Assembly: GCA_020723855.1 (NCBI GenBank)
Contig: DYIB01000024.1
Coordinates: forward strand, 1-34,056
DNA from: Uliginosibacterium gangwonense
Lineage (GTDB): Bacteria; Pseudomonadota; Gammaproteobacteria; Burkholderiales; Rhodocyclaceae
DNA length: 34,056 bases
Direction: 5' to 3'
Part shown: one piece after another, positions 9,108-18,582 of the stretch
Numbering within the stretch: the first letter of the stretch is position 1
Layout of the letters: each line of letters opens with the position of its first letter
Position numbers and translations under genes: made by a program
The notes under the pieces: model-generated
Seen by the model: the letters and a program-made list of their open reading frames with translations, nothing else
Database searches by the model: none
What the model was told of the DNA's origin: nothing

Positions 9108-9533
9108 ATGGCTGTTGAACGCACCCTGTCGATCGTCAAGCCCGATGCCGTGGCCAAGAACGTGATCGGCAAGATCTATTCGCGCTTCGAAAGCAACGGT
9201 CTGAAGATCGTGGCGGCGAAGATGAAGCACCTGTCGCGCAAGGAAGCCGAAGGCTTCTATGCGGTGCACCGGGAGCGCCCTTTCTTCAAGGATCTGGTCG
9301 AGTTCATGATCTCCGGCCCGGTCATGATCCAGGTGCTGGAAGGGGAGAACGCCATCGCCAAGAACCGGGAACTGATGGGCGCCACCGACCCGAAGAAGGC
9401 CGAGCCGGGAACCATTCGCGCCGATTTCGCCCAAAGCATCGACGCCAACGCCGTGCACGGGTCCGACAGCCCCGAGAATGCCAAGACGGAGATCGCCTAC
9501 TTCTTCTCCGAGGCGGAAATCTACTCCCGCTGA
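9108..9533 (+). CDS. ndk: Nucleoside diphosphate kinase
   Basis: Transfers the gamma-phosphate from ATP to NDPs, balancing NTP and dNTP pools. 141 residues, normal length. Starts [15 protein letters not shown]; the active-site His lies in [12 protein letters not shown] near the C-terminus, and the nucleotide-binding and hexamer-forming segments are intact. I prefer ATG 9108, with GGGGAG 7 bp upstream, over the in-frame TTG at 9105. The upstream stretch 9030-9060 is strikingly AT-rich and probably holds the promoter, although no clean -35/-10 pair stands out. rlmN follows after 25 bp, so ndk may head the long downstream run. Confidence 0.97.
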   Translation: MAVERTLSIVKPDAVAKNVIGKIYSRFESNGLKIVAAKMKHLSRKEAEGFYAVHRERPFFKDLVEFMISGPVMIQVLEGENAIAKNRELMGATDPKKAEPGTIRADFAQSIDANAVHGSDSPENAKTEIAYFFSEAEIYSR

Positions 9534-9558
9534 GCCGGCCGTTGGCCCCAGTCCAGTG

Positions 9559-10809
9559 ATGAAGCGCAATCTCCTCGATTTCGATGCCCAAGGCCTGGCC
9601 GCCTGGTTCCAGGAGCTGGGCGAGAAGCCTTTTCGCGCCCGCCAGGTGATGCATTGGGTGCATCAGTTCGGGGAGAGCGACTTTGCGCGCATGAGCGACG
9701 TGGCCAAGGCATTGCGCGGGCGCCTGGCGGAACTGGCCGAGGTGCGCGCGCCGGCAGTCATCCGCGATGCCGTAGCCGATGACGGCACGCGCAAGTGGCT
9801 GCTGGACGTGGGCAACGGCAATGCCGTCGAGTCGGTGTTCATCCCCGAGGGCGACCGCATAGGGCGGAGCAGGGGCCCCGCTTGCGGGGATGCGACCCCG
9901 GAGCGGGATGCAAACGCCCCGGCCGCGGTCGCCAGCATCCCCTACGCTGGCCGATCCCCCTTCGGGGGGGCCTCGTCCCGCGCTCCGGGGCGCTACCGCG
10001 GCACCCTGTGCATCTCCTCCCAGGCGGGCTGTGCCCTCGACTGCGCCTTCTGCTCCACGGGCAAGCAGGGGTTCAACCGCAACCTGAGCGCCGGCGAGAT
10101 CGTCGGCCAGCTCTGGTGGGCCAAGAAAGCCCTGGGCGATTTCCGCGGCGGTGAGGACGAAGGCGACGACAGGCGCATCATCAGCAACGTGGTGATGATG
10201 GGCATGGGCGAGCCCCTGGCCAATTTCGACAACGTGGTGACGGCCCTGTGCCTGATGCTGGACGATCATGCCTACGGCCTGTCGCGGCGCCGGGTCACGG
10301 TATCCACCTCGGGCATCGTGCCGGCCATGGACCGGCTGCGGGAGGCCTGCCCGGTGGCTCTGGCGGTGTCCCTGCACGCGCCCGACGACGAGCTGCGCGA
10401 TCGCCTGGTGCCCATCAACCGCAAATACCCGTTGAAGGAGCTGATGGCGGCGTGCCGGCGCTATCTGGAGAAGTCGCCGCGGGATTTCATCACCTTCGAA
10501 TATGTCATGCTGGACGGCGTGAACGACAGCGACGACCATGCGCGCGAGCTGCTGCGGCTGGTGCGCGACGTGCCGTGCAAGTTCAACCTGATCCCGTTCA
10601 ATCCGTTCCCCAATTCCGGCTTCAGGCGTTCGCCGGCTGCGCGCATCCGCCAGTTCGCGGAGATTCTCATGGACGCGCACATCGTCACCACCACGCGCAA
10701 GACGCGGGGCGACGACATCGACGCCGCGTGTGGCCAGTTGGCCGGCCAGGTGCAGGATCGCACCCGGCGCACGCGCCACAAAACGGTTCCTGTGGTGGGG
10801 GTTGCCTAG
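9559..10809 (+). CDS. rlmN: Dual-specificity 23S rRNA/tRNA adenine-C2 methyltransferase RlmN, with an in-frame insertion
   Basis: Radical-SAM enzyme that methylates C2 of A2503 in 23S rRNA and A37 in certain tRNAs. The product is 416 residues, about 45 longer than most homologues. The Fe-S cluster cysteines are C158, C162 and C165 (CALDCAFC); the methyl-carrying Cys is C151 and the second mechanistic Cys is C391 ([12 protein letters not shown]). The extra residues are 101-147, between FIPEGDR and GTLCISSQ, where E. coli RlmN reads directly from one to the other. This segment is rich in Gly, Ala, Arg and Pro and is encoded by a palindrome-rich DNA block. The frame stays open and all catalytic residues are kept, so the enzyme may work despite the insert. 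ATG 9559 is the start matching the family. Confidence 0.94.
   Translation: MKRNLLDFDAQGLAAWFQELGEKPFRARQVMHWVHQFGESDFARMSDVAKALRGRLAELAEVRAPAVIRDAVADDGTRKWLLDVGNGNAVESVFIPEGDRIGRSRGPACGDATPERDANAPAAVASIPYAGRSPFGGASSRAPGRYRGTLCISSQAGCALDCAFCSTGKQGFNRNLSAGEIVGQLWWAKKALGDFRGGEDEGDDRRIISNVVMMGMGEPLANFDNVVTALCLMLDDHAYGLSRRRVTVSTSGIVPAMDRLREACPVALAVSLHAPDDELRDRLVPINRKYPLKELMAACRRYLEKSPRDFITFEYVMLDGVNDSDDHARELLRLVRDVPCKFNLIPFNPFPNSGFRRSPAARIRQFAEILMDAHIVTTTRKTRGDDIDAACGQLAGQVQDRTRRTRHKTVPVVGVA
9854..9999. mobile_element. Palindrome-rich element inserted in frame within rlmN
   Basis: The inserted 141 bp (9859-9999) is bounded by a repeated ACCGC (9854-9858 and 9995-9999), which may be a 5-bp target duplication. 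Internal pairs: CCCCGGAGCGGG (9896-9907) with CCCGCGCTCCGGGG (9977-9990, 2-nt bulge); GGGGATGC (9886-9893) with GCATCCCC (9935-9942); CCAGC (9932-9936) with GCTGG (9946-9950); and CCCCC-TTCG-GGGGG (9956-9969). GCGGTCGCC (9925-9933) is also complementary to GGCGACCGC (9850-9858). The block looks like a miniature palindromic repeat comparable in style to the Rickettsia palindromic elements that insert in frame into genes. No second copy was seen in the window. Confidence 0.65.
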
Positions 10810-11585
10810 TGAAGAAAATCCTGTGGCTGATGGTTGTGCTCGCCGGTTGTGCCACGACACCGGGCACGCAGACGACGGCCCAGGTGCCGGTGTCGGAACA
10901 GCCCACGGTCGGCGACGCCGCCGCGCGCGCCAAGGTTCACACCGACCTGGGCATGCTCTACTTCCAGGCAGGGAATATGGCGGTGGCCCTGCAGGAAGGG
11001 AGAATCGCGCTGGCCTCCGACGCCAATTACGCGCCCGCCTACAATCTGCTAGGCCTGGTGCACATGTACCTGGGCGAAGCCGCCGCCGCCCGGCAGAACC
11101 TGGAGCGCGCCCAGCGTCTGGCGCCCGGCGATCCGGAGATCAACAACAACTACGGCTGGTTCCTGTGTACCCAGGGACAGGAGAAGCGCGGCATCGAGCT
11201 GCTGCTCAATGCCGTGAAGAATCCCCTCTACCAGACGCCCACCAGACCCTATACCAACGCCGGCCTGTGCGCCTTGCGTCTGAAGGATGACAAGGCGGCC
11301 GAGGACTACTTCCGCAAGGCGGCGGGTGCCGATCCCAACAATGCCCAGGCCTTTTACCAGTTGGCCGACATCAACTTCCGGCGCGGCGACTATTACCGCG
11401 CCAAGCAGTTCGTCTCCGAGGTGCATCGGGTGACCGAGCCGAACGCGGAGTCCCTGTGGCTGGCCTTGCGCATCGAGCGCAAGCTGGGCGATCGCCAGGC
11501 CGAGGCGAGCTACGCGGCGCAGTTGCGGCGCAAATTCGCCGGCAGCCCGGAGCACCAGGCCTTGATGCAGGGACGGTACGAGTGA
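10809..11585 (+). CDS. pilW: Type IV pilus biogenesis/stability lipoprotein PilW (PilF), TPR protein
   Basis: Outer-membrane lipoprotein that helps the PilQ secretin assemble and stabilises pili. The start is GTG 10809, sharing one base with the rlmN stop. The 258-residue product opens with a very short lipoprotein signal ([14 protein letters not shown]) in which C14 would be lipidated. Several TPR repeats follow, for example around [18 protein letters not shown] and [13 protein letters not shown]. The NNNYGWFLC stretch and the position between rlmN and rodZ are characteristic of PilW/PilF. Other pilus genes are not in the window. Confidence 0.9.
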   Translation: MKKILWLMVVLAGCATTPGTQTTAQVPVSEQPTVGDAAARAKVHTDLGMLYFQAGNMAVALQEGRIALASDANYAPAYNLLGLVHMYLGEAAAARQNLERAQRLAPGDPEINNNYGWFLCTQGQEKRGIELLLNAVKNPLYQTPTRPYTNAGLCALRLKDDKAAEDYFRKAAGADPNNAQAFYQLADINFRRGDYYRAKQFVSEVHRVTEPNAESLWLALRIERKLGDRQAEASYAAQLRRKFAGSPEHQALMQGRYE

Positions 11586-12415
11586 GCGAGCCGGAGTATC
11601 GGGAAACGGCCACCCAGGGGCCGGCACCCCCGGGGGCCGTCCTGCGTGCCGCGCGGGAGGCTGCCGGCATGAGCGTATCGGACGTCGCCCAGGCCCTCAA
11701 GCTGAGCCCGCGCCAGGTCGAGGCGATCGAGGCGGACGATTATCCCCGCCTGTCGGGCCCGACCTTCGTGCGCGGTTTCATTCGCAACTACGCCAGGCTG
11801 CTGCGCCTGGACGCCGCCGATCTGCTGGCCGGATTGGACGGCAAGGCGCAGTTGCCGCCGGTCGAATTGCGCGTGCCCGAACACGATGGGGTGCGCATGC
11901 CCAGCGGCGCCGAGCGGCCGGCGCGCGCCTGGACGGCCGCCTCCCTGATGGCGGCGGTCCTGCTGGTGATTGCCGTCATACTGTATTTCGACCTGGTGGA
12001 TGTCTCGCCGCTGCTCGGCCGGGGCGGCAGCCGCCCCGCCGCCGAGCCGCCGGGGCCTGCTCCGGCCGCAGCATCCGAAGCCGCCGCCCCGCAAGCCGCC
12101 GTTCCGACCAATGCCGCCGCCGTGGCACCCGCCGCGCCGGTGGCGAGCGACCCTGCGCCGGCACCGGCCGATCCGGCCTGGCGCCGGCTGGTGTTCACCT
12201 TCGAGGGCGAATCCTGGGTGGAGGTGCGGGAAGCCTCCGGCCGGATCATCTTTTCCCAGCTCAACCGCAAGGGGACCACCCAGGTGGTGACAGGCACGGC
12301 GCCCTTGTCCCTGGTCATCGGCAACGCCAGCGCGGTGCGTCTGGCCGCCAACGAACAGCCGATCGATCTCGCGCCCCACACCCGCGTCGAAGTGGCACGG
12401 CTGACCATCGAGTAA
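11582..12415 (+). CDS. rodZ: Cytoskeletal/cell-shape protein RodZ (Xre HTH, TM, DUF4115)
   Basis: Bitopic inner-membrane protein that links MreB to the elongation machinery. The start GTG 11582 overlaps the pilW stop (GTGA), giving 277 residues. Residues about 18-85 form the HTH_25-type helix-turn-helix ([20 protein letters not shown]). A membrane helix lies at about 114-135 ([17 protein letters not shown]). An Ala/Pro-rich periplasmic linker of about 60 residues follows, then a DUF4115 domain ([11 protein letters not shown] to the end). The linker is low complexity and GC-rich. Order matches the common pilW-rodZ-ispG run. Confidence 0.9.
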   Translation: MSEPEYRETATQGPAPPGAVLRAAREAAGMSVSDVAQALKLSPRQVEAIEADDYPRLSGPTFVRGFIRNYARLLRLDAADLLAGLDGKAQLPPVELRVPEHDGVRMPSGAERPARAWTAASLMAAVLLVIAVILYFDLVDVSPLLGRGGSRPAAEPPGPAPAAASEAAAPQAAVPTNAAAVAPAAPVASDPAPAPADPAWRRLVFTFEGESWVEVREASGRIIFSQLNRKGTTQVVTGTAPLSLVIGNASAVRLAANEQPIDLAPHTRVEVARLTIE

Positions 12416-12420
12416 ACAAC

Positions 12421-13665
12421 ATGGCTAGCGAACATCTGCCGGTCAAGCGCCGGCGCACCCGCACGGTGACCGTGGGTGGTGTGGCCATCGGCGGCGATCA
12501 CCCGATCGTCGTCCAGTCCATGACCAACACCGACACCGCCGACCCCATCGCCACCGCCATCCAGGTGGCGCAACTGGCGCAGGCCGGTTCCGAGATCGTG
12601 CGCATCACGGTCAATACTGCCGAGGCGGCGGCCGCCGTGCCGAAGATCCGCGAGCAACTGCTGCGCATGAACATGGACGTGCCGCTGGTGGGCGACTTCC
12701 ATTTCAACGGCCACAAGCTCCTGAGCGAGCATCCCGCCTGTGCCGAAGCGCTGGACAAGCTGCGCATCAATCCGGGCAACGTGGGCAAGGGTGCCAGGCG
12801 CGACGAGCAGTTCGCGCGCATCATCGAGATCGCCTGCCGGTACCGCAAGCCGGTGCGCATCGGCGTCAACTGGGGCAGCCTGGACCAGGACCTGCTGGCG
12901 CGCATCATGGACGAGAACGCCCGGCGGACGCAGCCCAGGGACGCCGTCGAGGTCATGCGCGAGGCGATGGTGGCGTCCGCCCTGGAGAGCGCGGCCAAGG
13001 CGCAGGAGTACGGGCTGCCGGGGGATCGCATCATCCTGTCCTGCAAGGTGAGCGGCGTGCAGGACCTGATCGCCATTTACCGGGATCTCGCCGCCCGCTG
13101 CGACTACCCGCTGCACCTGGGCCTCACCGAGGCGGGCATGGGCTCCAAAGGCATCGTCGCCTCCACGGCGGCGCTCGCGGTGCTGCTGCAGGAGGGCATA
13201 GGCGACACCATCCGCGTGTCGCTCACGCCCGAGCCCAACGGCAGCCGTACCCAGGAGGTCATCGTCGCCCAGGAAATCCTGCAGACCATGGGCCTGCGCG
13301 CCTTCACGCCGCTGGTGGCGGCGTGCCCGGGCTGCGGCCGCACCTCCAGCACTTATTTCCAGGAGCTGGCTCAGGAGATCCAGAGCTACGTGCGCAGCCA
13401 GATGCCCGTCTGGCGCAGCCGCTACGACGGCGTGGAGAACATGACCCTGGCGGTCATGGGTTGCGTCGTCAACGGCCCCGGGGAAAGCAAGCATGCCAAC
13501 ATCGGCATCAGCCTGCCGGGCTCGGGCGAGACGCCCGTGGCGCCGGTGTTCGTGGACGGGGAGAAGACCGTCACGCTCAAGGGCGAGGGCATCGCCGAGG
13601 AGTTCAAGGCCATCATCGACAACTACGTTGCCAGCAAGTATCAGAGGAAGGGAGGGCGGGCCTAG
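12421..13665 (+). CDS. ispG: 4-hydroxy-3-methylbut-2-enyl diphosphate synthase (IspG/GcpE)
   Basis: Fe-S enzyme of the MEP isoprenoid pathway that converts MEcPP to HMBPP. 414 residues. It contains the TIM-barrel opening ([15 protein letters not shown]) and the C-terminal [4Fe-4S] ligands C302, C305 and C348 (CPGCGRT and GCVVNGPGE, the latter supplying the conserved Glu). Its length fits the bacterial form; it is somewhat longer than the E. coli protein. It begins 5 bp after rodZ and ends 18 bp before hisS, so it is probably part of the same transcript. It implies a MEP rather than mevalonate route. Confidence 0.97.
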   Translation: MASEHLPVKRRRTRTVTVGGVAIGGDHPIVVQSMTNTDTADPIATAIQVAQLAQAGSEIVRITVNTAEAAAAVPKIREQLLRMNMDVPLVGDFHFNGHKLLSEHPACAEALDKLRINPGNVGKGARRDEQFARIIEIACRYRKPVRIGVNWGSLDQDLLARIMDENARRTQPRDAVEVMREAMVASALESAAKAQEYGLPGDRIILSCKVSGVQDLIAIYRDLAARCDYPLHLGLTEAGMGSKGIVASTAALAVLLQEGIGDTIRVSLTPEPNGSRTQEVIVAQEILQTMGLRAFTPLVAACPGCGRTSSTYFQELAQEIQSYVRSQMPVWRSRYDGVENMTLAVMGCVVNGPGESKHANIGISLPGSGETPVAPVFVDGEKTVTLKGEGIAEEFKAIIDNYVASKYQRKGGRA

Positions 13666-13683
13666 CCCGCTGCCGCAGCAAGC

Positions 13684-14991
13684 ATGTCTCAGACCATCCA
13701 AGCCGTGCGCGGGATGAACGACATCCTGCCGGACGAAGCCGAGCTGTGGGAACAGTTCGAGGAAACCGTGAAGAGCTGGCTGCGCGCCTACGGCTACCGC
13801 CCGATCCGCATGCCCATCGTGGAGCCCACACCCCTGTTCGCGCGCGCCATCGGCGAGGTGACGGACATCGTCGAGAAGGAGATGTACAGCTTCACCGATG
13901 CCCTGAACGGCGAACGGCTCACCCTGCGGCCCGAAGGCACCGCCTCCTGCGTGCGCGCCGTGCTGCAACACAACCTGCTGTTCTCCGGTCCCCAGCGCCT
14001 GTGGTACGCCGGTCCCATGTTCCGCCACGAGCGGCCGCAGAAGGGCCGCTACCGGCAGTTCCATCAGTTCGGCGTGGAAGCCCTGGGCCTGCCCGGTCCG
14101 GACATCGACGCCGAGCAGATCATCATGTGCGCCCGGCTGTGGGACGACCTGGGGCTGGCCGACGTGCGCTTGGAGCTCAATTCGCTGGGCAGCACGGAGG
14201 AGCGGGCGCGCCACCGGCAGGACCTGATCGCCTATTTCGAGCGCCATGCCGAGCGCCTGGACGCCGACGCCACGCGGCGCCTGTACAGCAATCCCCTGCG
14301 CATCCTCGACAGCAAGAATCCCGACATGCAGGCCGTCATCGAGGCGGCGCCCAGGCTGACGGACTACCTGGGTGAGGATTCGCTCAGGCATTTCGAGGGT
14401 GTGCAGACCCTGGTCAAGGACGCCGGCATTCCTTTCCGCATCAACCCGCGCCTGGTGCGCGGGCTGGATTACTACAACCTCACGGTATTCGAGTGGGTGA
14501 CCGACAAGCTCGGCGCCCAGGGCACCGTGTGTGCCGGCGGGCGCTACGACGGCCTGGTGGCCCAACTGGGCGGCAAGGCGGCGCCCGCCTGCGGTTTCGC
14601 CATGGGCGTGGAGCGCCTCATCGCCCTGTGGCGCGACGAGCACGGCGAGGAGGCGGTGGCGGCCACCCGGGTGGCGCCGGACATCTACCTGGTGCACCAA
14701 GGGCAGGCGGCCCAGCCCCTGGCCTTCTCCGTGGCCGAGCAGTTGCGCGGTGCCGGCTTTGACGTGTTGCTCCACTGCGGTGGCGGCAGCTTCAAGTCGC
14801 AGATGAAGCGCGCCGATGCGTCGGGGGCGCCGGTCGCCTTGATCATCGGCGAGGACGAAGCGGCGGCGGGCGAGGTCAGCCTGAAGTTCCTGCGCCGCGC
14901 CGCCGAGCAGCAGCGCATCCCCGTGGGACGGCTGGAAGAAGAGATCGGCAAAATGATATTTGAATGGGAAGAAGACAATGGCGGCGTTTGA
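13684..14991 (+). CDS. hisS: Histidyl-tRNA synthetase
   Basis: Class II aminoacyl-tRNA synthetase charging tRNA-His. 435 residues, usual length. Motif 1 region starts near [15 protein letters not shown]; motif 2 is around [12 protein letters not shown] and [16 protein letters not shown]; the histidine-specific signature is in [15 protein letters not shown], with motif 3 in [10 protein letters not shown]. The C-terminal anticodon-binding domain starts at about DIYLVHQG. The 3' end overlaps yfgM by 14 bp. Distinct from hisZ further on, which is a shorter, catalytically inactive relative. Confidence 0.97.
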   Translation: MSQTIQAVRGMNDILPDEAELWEQFEETVKSWLRAYGYRPIRMPIVEPTPLFARAIGEVTDIVEKEMYSFTDALNGERLTLRPEGTASCVRAVLQHNLLFSGPQRLWYAGPMFRHERPQKGRYRQFHQFGVEALGLPGPDIDAEQIIMCARLWDDLGLADVRLELNSLGSTEERARHRQDLIAYFERHAERLDADATRRLYSNPLRILDSKNPDMQAVIEAAPRLTDYLGEDSLRHFEGVQTLVKDAGIPFRINPRLVRGLDYYNLTVFEWVTDKLGAQGTVCAGGRYDGLVAQLGGKAAPACGFAMGVERLIALWRDEHGEEAVAATRVAPDIYLVHQGQAAQPLAFSVAEQLRGAGFDVLLHCGGGSFKSQMKRADASGAPVALIIGEDEAAAGEVSLKFLRRAAEQQRIPVGRLEEEIGKMIFEWEEDNGGV

Positions 14992-15643
14992 CCTCGAAGA
15001 ACAGGAACAGATATCGGAACTGAAGGCCTGGTGGCAGCAGTACGGCAAGCTGGTGGTCACCGTCGCCGTCGCCGCCGTGGTGACCGTGGTCGGGTTCAAT
15101 TTCTGGCAGAGCTACCAGCGCCGGCAGGCGGGCGAGGCCTCGGCGGTGTTCGCCGCGCTGCAGAAGGCGGCTGCCGAGCGGGATGCCAAGAAGGCGCGCG
15201 AGGCGGCCGGCGAGCTCCTGGGCAAGTACGGCGACACCGCCTATGCTGCCATGGGCGCCCTGGTTTCGGCCAGGATCCAGTACGAAAGCGGCGACCTGCA
15301 GACCGCCAAGGCCCAACTGCAGTGGGTGGTCAACGAGGCCAAGGACGCCGAGATGCGCGACATGGCGCGGCTGCGCCTGGCGGGCGTGCTGCTCGACGAG
15401 AAGGCCTATGACGATGTGCTGAAGCTGCTGGGCGAGGAGCCCATGGCGGCGTTTGCCCCGCGCTATGCCGAGTTGAAGGGGGACGTGCTCATGGCCCAGG
15501 GCAAGCCCACGGAGGCGCGCAAGGCCTACCAGGACGCGCTGGCCAAGCTCGACGCGGCCGAGAGGGAAACCGGGCGCGGGCAGAGCAGCAGCGCGTTGCG
15601 CGAAGTGCTGCAGACCAAACTCGACGCGGCCGGAGGGCAATGA
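14978..15643 (+). CDS. yfgM: YfgM-like membrane-anchored TPR protein
   Basis: An inner-membrane protein with a periplasmic TPR-like domain; E. coli YfgM associates with the SecYEG translocon and the chaperone PpiD. Start at ATG 14978 ([11 protein letters not shown]) with GGGAAGAAG upstream, inside the hisS 3' end; 221 residues. A single transmembrane helix lies at about 23-42 ([20 protein letters not shown]), followed by an Ala-rich helical domain matching the tetratricopeptide_2 family. Position between hisS and bamB is the conserved one. It overlaps bamB by 1 to 4 bases. Confidence 0.88.
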   Translation: MAAFDLEEQEQISELKAWWQQYGKLVVTVAVAAVVTVVGFNFWQSYQRRQAGEASAVFAALQKAAAERDAKKAREAAGELLGKYGDTAYAAMGALVSARIQYESGDLQTAKAQLQWVVNEAKDAEMRDMARLRLAGVLLDEKAYDDVLKLLGEEPMAAFAPRYAELKGDVLMAQGKPTEARKAYQDALAKLDAAERETGRGQSSSALREVLQTKLDAAGGQ

Positions 15644-16791
15644 TGCGCCTCGGCCTGATCGTCTCCCTGGCCGCGCTGACCGTGGCCGGCTGCTCCTCCG
15701 TGGAGAAACTCAACCCGGTCAACTGGTTCAGCGGCGAGCCCAAGGTCAAGATGGCCGAACTGCAGCCCATCACGCCCACGGCGGAACTGCGCCTGCTATG
15801 GCAGGGCAGCGCCGGGAGCGGCGGCCCCTACGTGCTTACGCCGGCGGTGGCCGGCGACAGCGTGTTCGTCGCCGGCAACGACGGCACCCTCGCCCGCTAT
15901 GACGGCGGCAGGCAGGCGTGGCGCGTCAATGCGGGCGAACGCCTGTCGGGCGGCGTCGGAGCCGACGGCCGCCTGGTGGTGGCGGGCACGCCCAAGGGCG
16001 AAGTGCTGGCCTTCGATGCCGGCGGCAAATTCCTGTGGAAGGCGCGCGTCTCCTCGGAGATTCTCAGCGCGCCGCTGGTGGCGGACAACCTGGTGCTGGT
16101 GCGCAGCGGCGACTCGCGCATCTTTGCGCTCGATGCCGCGGACGGCAAGCGCAAGTGGGTCTATCAGCGCGCCACGCCGGCCCTGACGCTGCGCACCAAT
16201 GCCGGCGTCGTGGTGGCCGGCAATCTCGCCCTGGCCGGGTTCCCCGGCGGCAAGCTGGTTGCCATTGCCCTGAACAACGGCGCCGCCGTGTGGGAAGCGA
16301 CGGTCGCCCTGCCCAAGGGTGCGACGGAACTGGAGCGGGTGGCGGACATCAGCAGCCCACCCGTCATCGCCGGCAAGGAAGTATGCGCGGCGGCGTTCCA
16401 GGGACGGGTGGCGTGCTTCGATCTGGCCAGCGGCAATCACCTCTGGTCCCGGGACATTTCCAGCGTGTCCGGGCTGGACGTGGATGCGCGCAACCTCTAT
16501 GTGTCGGACGAGAAGGGCGCGGTTCACGCCCTGGATCGGGTCAATGGCGCCAGCCTGTGGAAGCAGGACAAGCTGTTCCTGCGCCAGTTGTCGCGTCCCC
16601 TCGCCGCGGACAATTACGTCGTCGTGGGCGATATCGCCGGCGTGGTGCACCTGCTGCGGCGGGAAGACGGCGCCTTTGCTGCCCGCTACACCACCGACGG
16701 CAGCGCCATTGCCGCCGAGCCGGTGCGCCAGGAACGGGGCTTCGTGGTGCAGACGCGCAACGGCGGCGTCTACGCCTTGTCGGTCGATTGA
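15643..16791 (+). CDS. bamB: Outer-membrane protein assembly factor BamB
   Basis: Lipoprotein of the BAM complex, an eight-bladed beta-propeller that supports insertion of beta-barrel proteins. Two adjacent ATGs exist (15640 and 15643); GGAGGG at 15632-15637 is better spaced for 15643, giving 382 residues. The signal peptide ends in a lipobox (LTVAGC, C17 lipidated). PQQ-like propeller repeats are visible (YVLTPAVAGDSVFVAGNDG, KFLWKARVSSEILSAPLV and others). It sits between yfgM and der as in many proteobacteria. Confidence 0.95.
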   Translation: MRLGLIVSLAALTVAGCSSVEKLNPVNWFSGEPKVKMAELQPITPTAELRLLWQGSAGSGGPYVLTPAVAGDSVFVAGNDGTLARYDGGRQAWRVNAGERLSGGVGADGRLVVAGTPKGEVLAFDAGGKFLWKARVSSEILSAPLVADNLVLVRSGDSRIFALDAADGKRKWVYQRATPALTLRTNAGVVVAGNLALAGFPGGKLVAIALNNGAAVWEATVALPKGATELERVADISSPPVIAGKEVCAAAFQGRVACFDLASGNHLWSRDISSVSGLDVDARNLYVSDEKGAVHALDRVNGASLWKQDKLFLRQLSRPLAADNYVVVGDIAGVVHLLRREDGAFAARYTTDGSAIAAEPVRQERGFVVQTRNGGVYALSVD

Positions 16792-16806
16792 TGTGATGAA
16801 GGCGGA

Positions 16807-18135
16807 ATGAAACCGACACTGGTGCTGGTGGGGCGGCCCAACGTCGGCAAATCCACGCTTTTCAACCGCCTGACCAGGAGCCGGGACGCCCTGGTGGCGG
16901 ACTTTCCGGGGCTCACGCGTGACCGCCACTACGGCCACGGCAAGACGGGCGGGCGAGCCTATCTGGTGGTCGATACCGGCGGATTCGAGCCCGGTGCGCG
17001 TGACGGCATCATGCACGAGATGGCGCGCCAGGCGGAGCAGGCCATTGTCGAAGCCGACATGCTGCTGTTCATGGTCGATGGCCGCGCCGGGCTCACGCCC
17101 CAGGACAAGGCCATCGCCGACCGCTTGCGTCGCGCAAGCAGGCCGCTGCTGCTGGTGGTGAACAAGGCCGAAGGCATGGACCGCGCCCTGGTGGCGGCGG
17201 AGTTCCATGAACTGGGTTTCGGCGAGCCGCTGGTGATCTCCGCCGCCCATGGGGACGGCGTGCGCGAACTGGTGGACGAGGCCCTGGCGCCGTTTCCCGC
17301 CGACGACGAGGAGGAAGCCGAGGCGCGCGGGCCGCGCATCGCCGTGGTGGGGCGGCCCAACGTGGGCAAATCGACGCTGATCAACGCCCTCCTGGGCGAA
17401 GAACGGGTCATCGCCTTCGATCAACCGGGTACCACGCGGGATGCCATCGCCGTGCCCTTCGAGCGCAACGGCAAGGCATACACCCTGATCGACACCGCCG
17501 GCCTGCGCCGCCGCGGCAAGGTGTTCGAGGCGGTGGAGAAGTTCTCGGTCATCAAGACGCTGCAGTCGGTGGAAGAAGCCAACGTCGCGGTGCTGGTGCT
17601 GGATGCGGGGCAGGAGATCTCGGACCAGGACGCCCACATCGCCGGTTTCATCGTCGAGGCGGGGCGCGCCCTGGTGGTCGCCGTCAACAAGTGGGACCAG
17701 GCGGACGAATACCGGCGCGACCGGCTGAAGGCCGATCTGGCGCGCAAGCTCAACTTCCTGGGTTTCGCCAAGATCCACTACATCTCGGCACTCAAGGGAG
17801 AAGGGCTCAGCGGACTGATGGCCTCGGTGGACGCCGCCTACGCCGCTGCCATGACCAGACTGCCCACGCCGAAGCTGACGCGGGTGCTGCAGGCGGCCGT
17901 CGCCCGGCAGACGCCGCCGCGCCACGGCATCTTCCGGCCCAAGCTGCGCTATGCCCACCAAGGGGGAACCAATCCTCCGGTGATCGTGATTCATGGCAAT
18001 GCGCTGGAGCATGTGCCCGAGTCCTACAAGCGCTATCTGGAGCGGACCTTCATGGAGCATTTCAAGCTCAGGGGCACGCCGCTGCGCATCGAATTCCGTA
18101 CCACCCGCAATCCCTATGCGGACAAGGAGGCATGA
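16807..18135 (+). CDS. der: Ribosome biogenesis GTPase Der (EngA)
   Basis: Essential GTPase with two tandem G domains, needed for 50S subunit maturation. 442 residues. The first P-loop GRPNVGKS is at 9-16, the second at 182-189; each is followed by DTxG ([17 protein letters not shown]) and NKxx (NKAEGMD, NKWDQAD) motifs. The C-terminal KH-like domain ([14 protein letters not shown]) is intact. It follows bamB by 15 bp. It is separated from hfq by 164 bp with a promoter-like region. Confidence 0.98.
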   Translation: MKPTLVLVGRPNVGKSTLFNRLTRSRDALVADFPGLTRDRHYGHGKTGGRAYLVVDTGGFEPGARDGIMHEMARQAEQAIVEADMLLFMVDGRAGLTPQDKAIADRLRRASRPLLLVVNKAEGMDRALVAAEFHELGFGEPLVISAAHGDGVRELVDEALAPFPADDEEEAEARGPRIAVVGRPNVGKSTLINALLGEERVIAFDQPGTTRDAIAVPFERNGKAYTLIDTAGLRRRGKVFEAVEKFSVIKTLQSVEEANVAVLVLDAGQEISDQDAHIAGFIVEAGRALVVAVNKWDQADEYRRDRLKADLARKLNFLGFAKIHYISALKGEGLSGLMASVDAAYAAAMTRLPTPKLTRVLQAAVARQTPPRHGIFRPKLRYAHQGGTNPPVIVIHGNALEHVPESYKRYLERTFMEHFKLRGTPLRIEFRTTRNPYADKEA

Positions 18136-18254
18136 AAACCGCAGAGCGATCCGACAGTTAGCATTTCGTGCCGGCGGCGCGAACTTTGTCCCGGGCCGTT
18201 GCTCCAAGAAAGTGGCGGTGTCGTTGCTGGGTGACTGTGGCGCGCGCCGGGAAA

Positions 18255-18283
18255 ATCATTTAAAGTAATGATCCAACTATAAA
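18255..18283 (+). promoter_or_regulatory. Probable hfq promoter with an adjacent inverted repeat
   Basis: TATAAA (18278-18283) matches the -10 consensus at 5 of 6 positions. The position 17 bp upstream is ATCATT, a poor -35, but it is the left half of a perfect inverted repeat ATCATT-N6-AATGAT (18255-18272). The pairing of a weak -35 with a dyad suggests regulated transcription; no regulator can be named. Confidence 0.4.
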
Positions 18284-18299
18284 ATTCAAGGGGCGTTAT

Positions 18300-18533
18300 A
18301 TGAGCAACAAAGGGCAACTGCTACAAGACCCGTTCCTCAACACCTTGCGCCGGGAACACATCCCGGTTTCGATTTATCTCGTGAATGGCATCAAGCTGCA
18401 GGGGCAGGTGGAATCCTTCGACCAGTACGTCGTGCTTCTCAAGAACACGGTGACCCAAATGGTTTATAAGCACGCCATTTCCACCGTCGTTCCGGCACGC
18501 CCGGTCAACATCGCCCACGATCACGGCGAATAA
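18300..18533 (+). CDS. hfq: RNA chaperone Hfq
   Basis: Hexameric Sm-like RNA-binding protein pairing sRNAs with mRNAs. 77 residues, typical of short betaproteobacterial forms. The Sm1 motif spans about residues 20-50 ([21 protein letters not shown]) and the Sm2 motif contains YKHAISTV. The N-terminal [14 protein letters not shown] is the proximal-face signature. The C-terminal tail is short and ends HDHGE. AAGGGG lies 7 bp before the ATG. hflX follows after 49 bp. Confidence 0.98.
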   Translation: MSNKGQLLQDPFLNTLRREHIPVSIYLVNGIKLQGQVESFDQYVVLLKNTVTQMVYKHAISTVVPARPVNIAHDHGE

Positions 18534-18582
18534 TCGATGGCCGTATCCCTCGTCGGACGGATCTGCCGTCGCGAAAATCTGC

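Noticed and set aside
12040-12180. The Ala/Pro-rich repeat-like stretch of rodZ as an inserted element
   Set aside because: Low-complexity periplasmic linkers are normal in RodZ, and no palindromes or flanking duplications are present.
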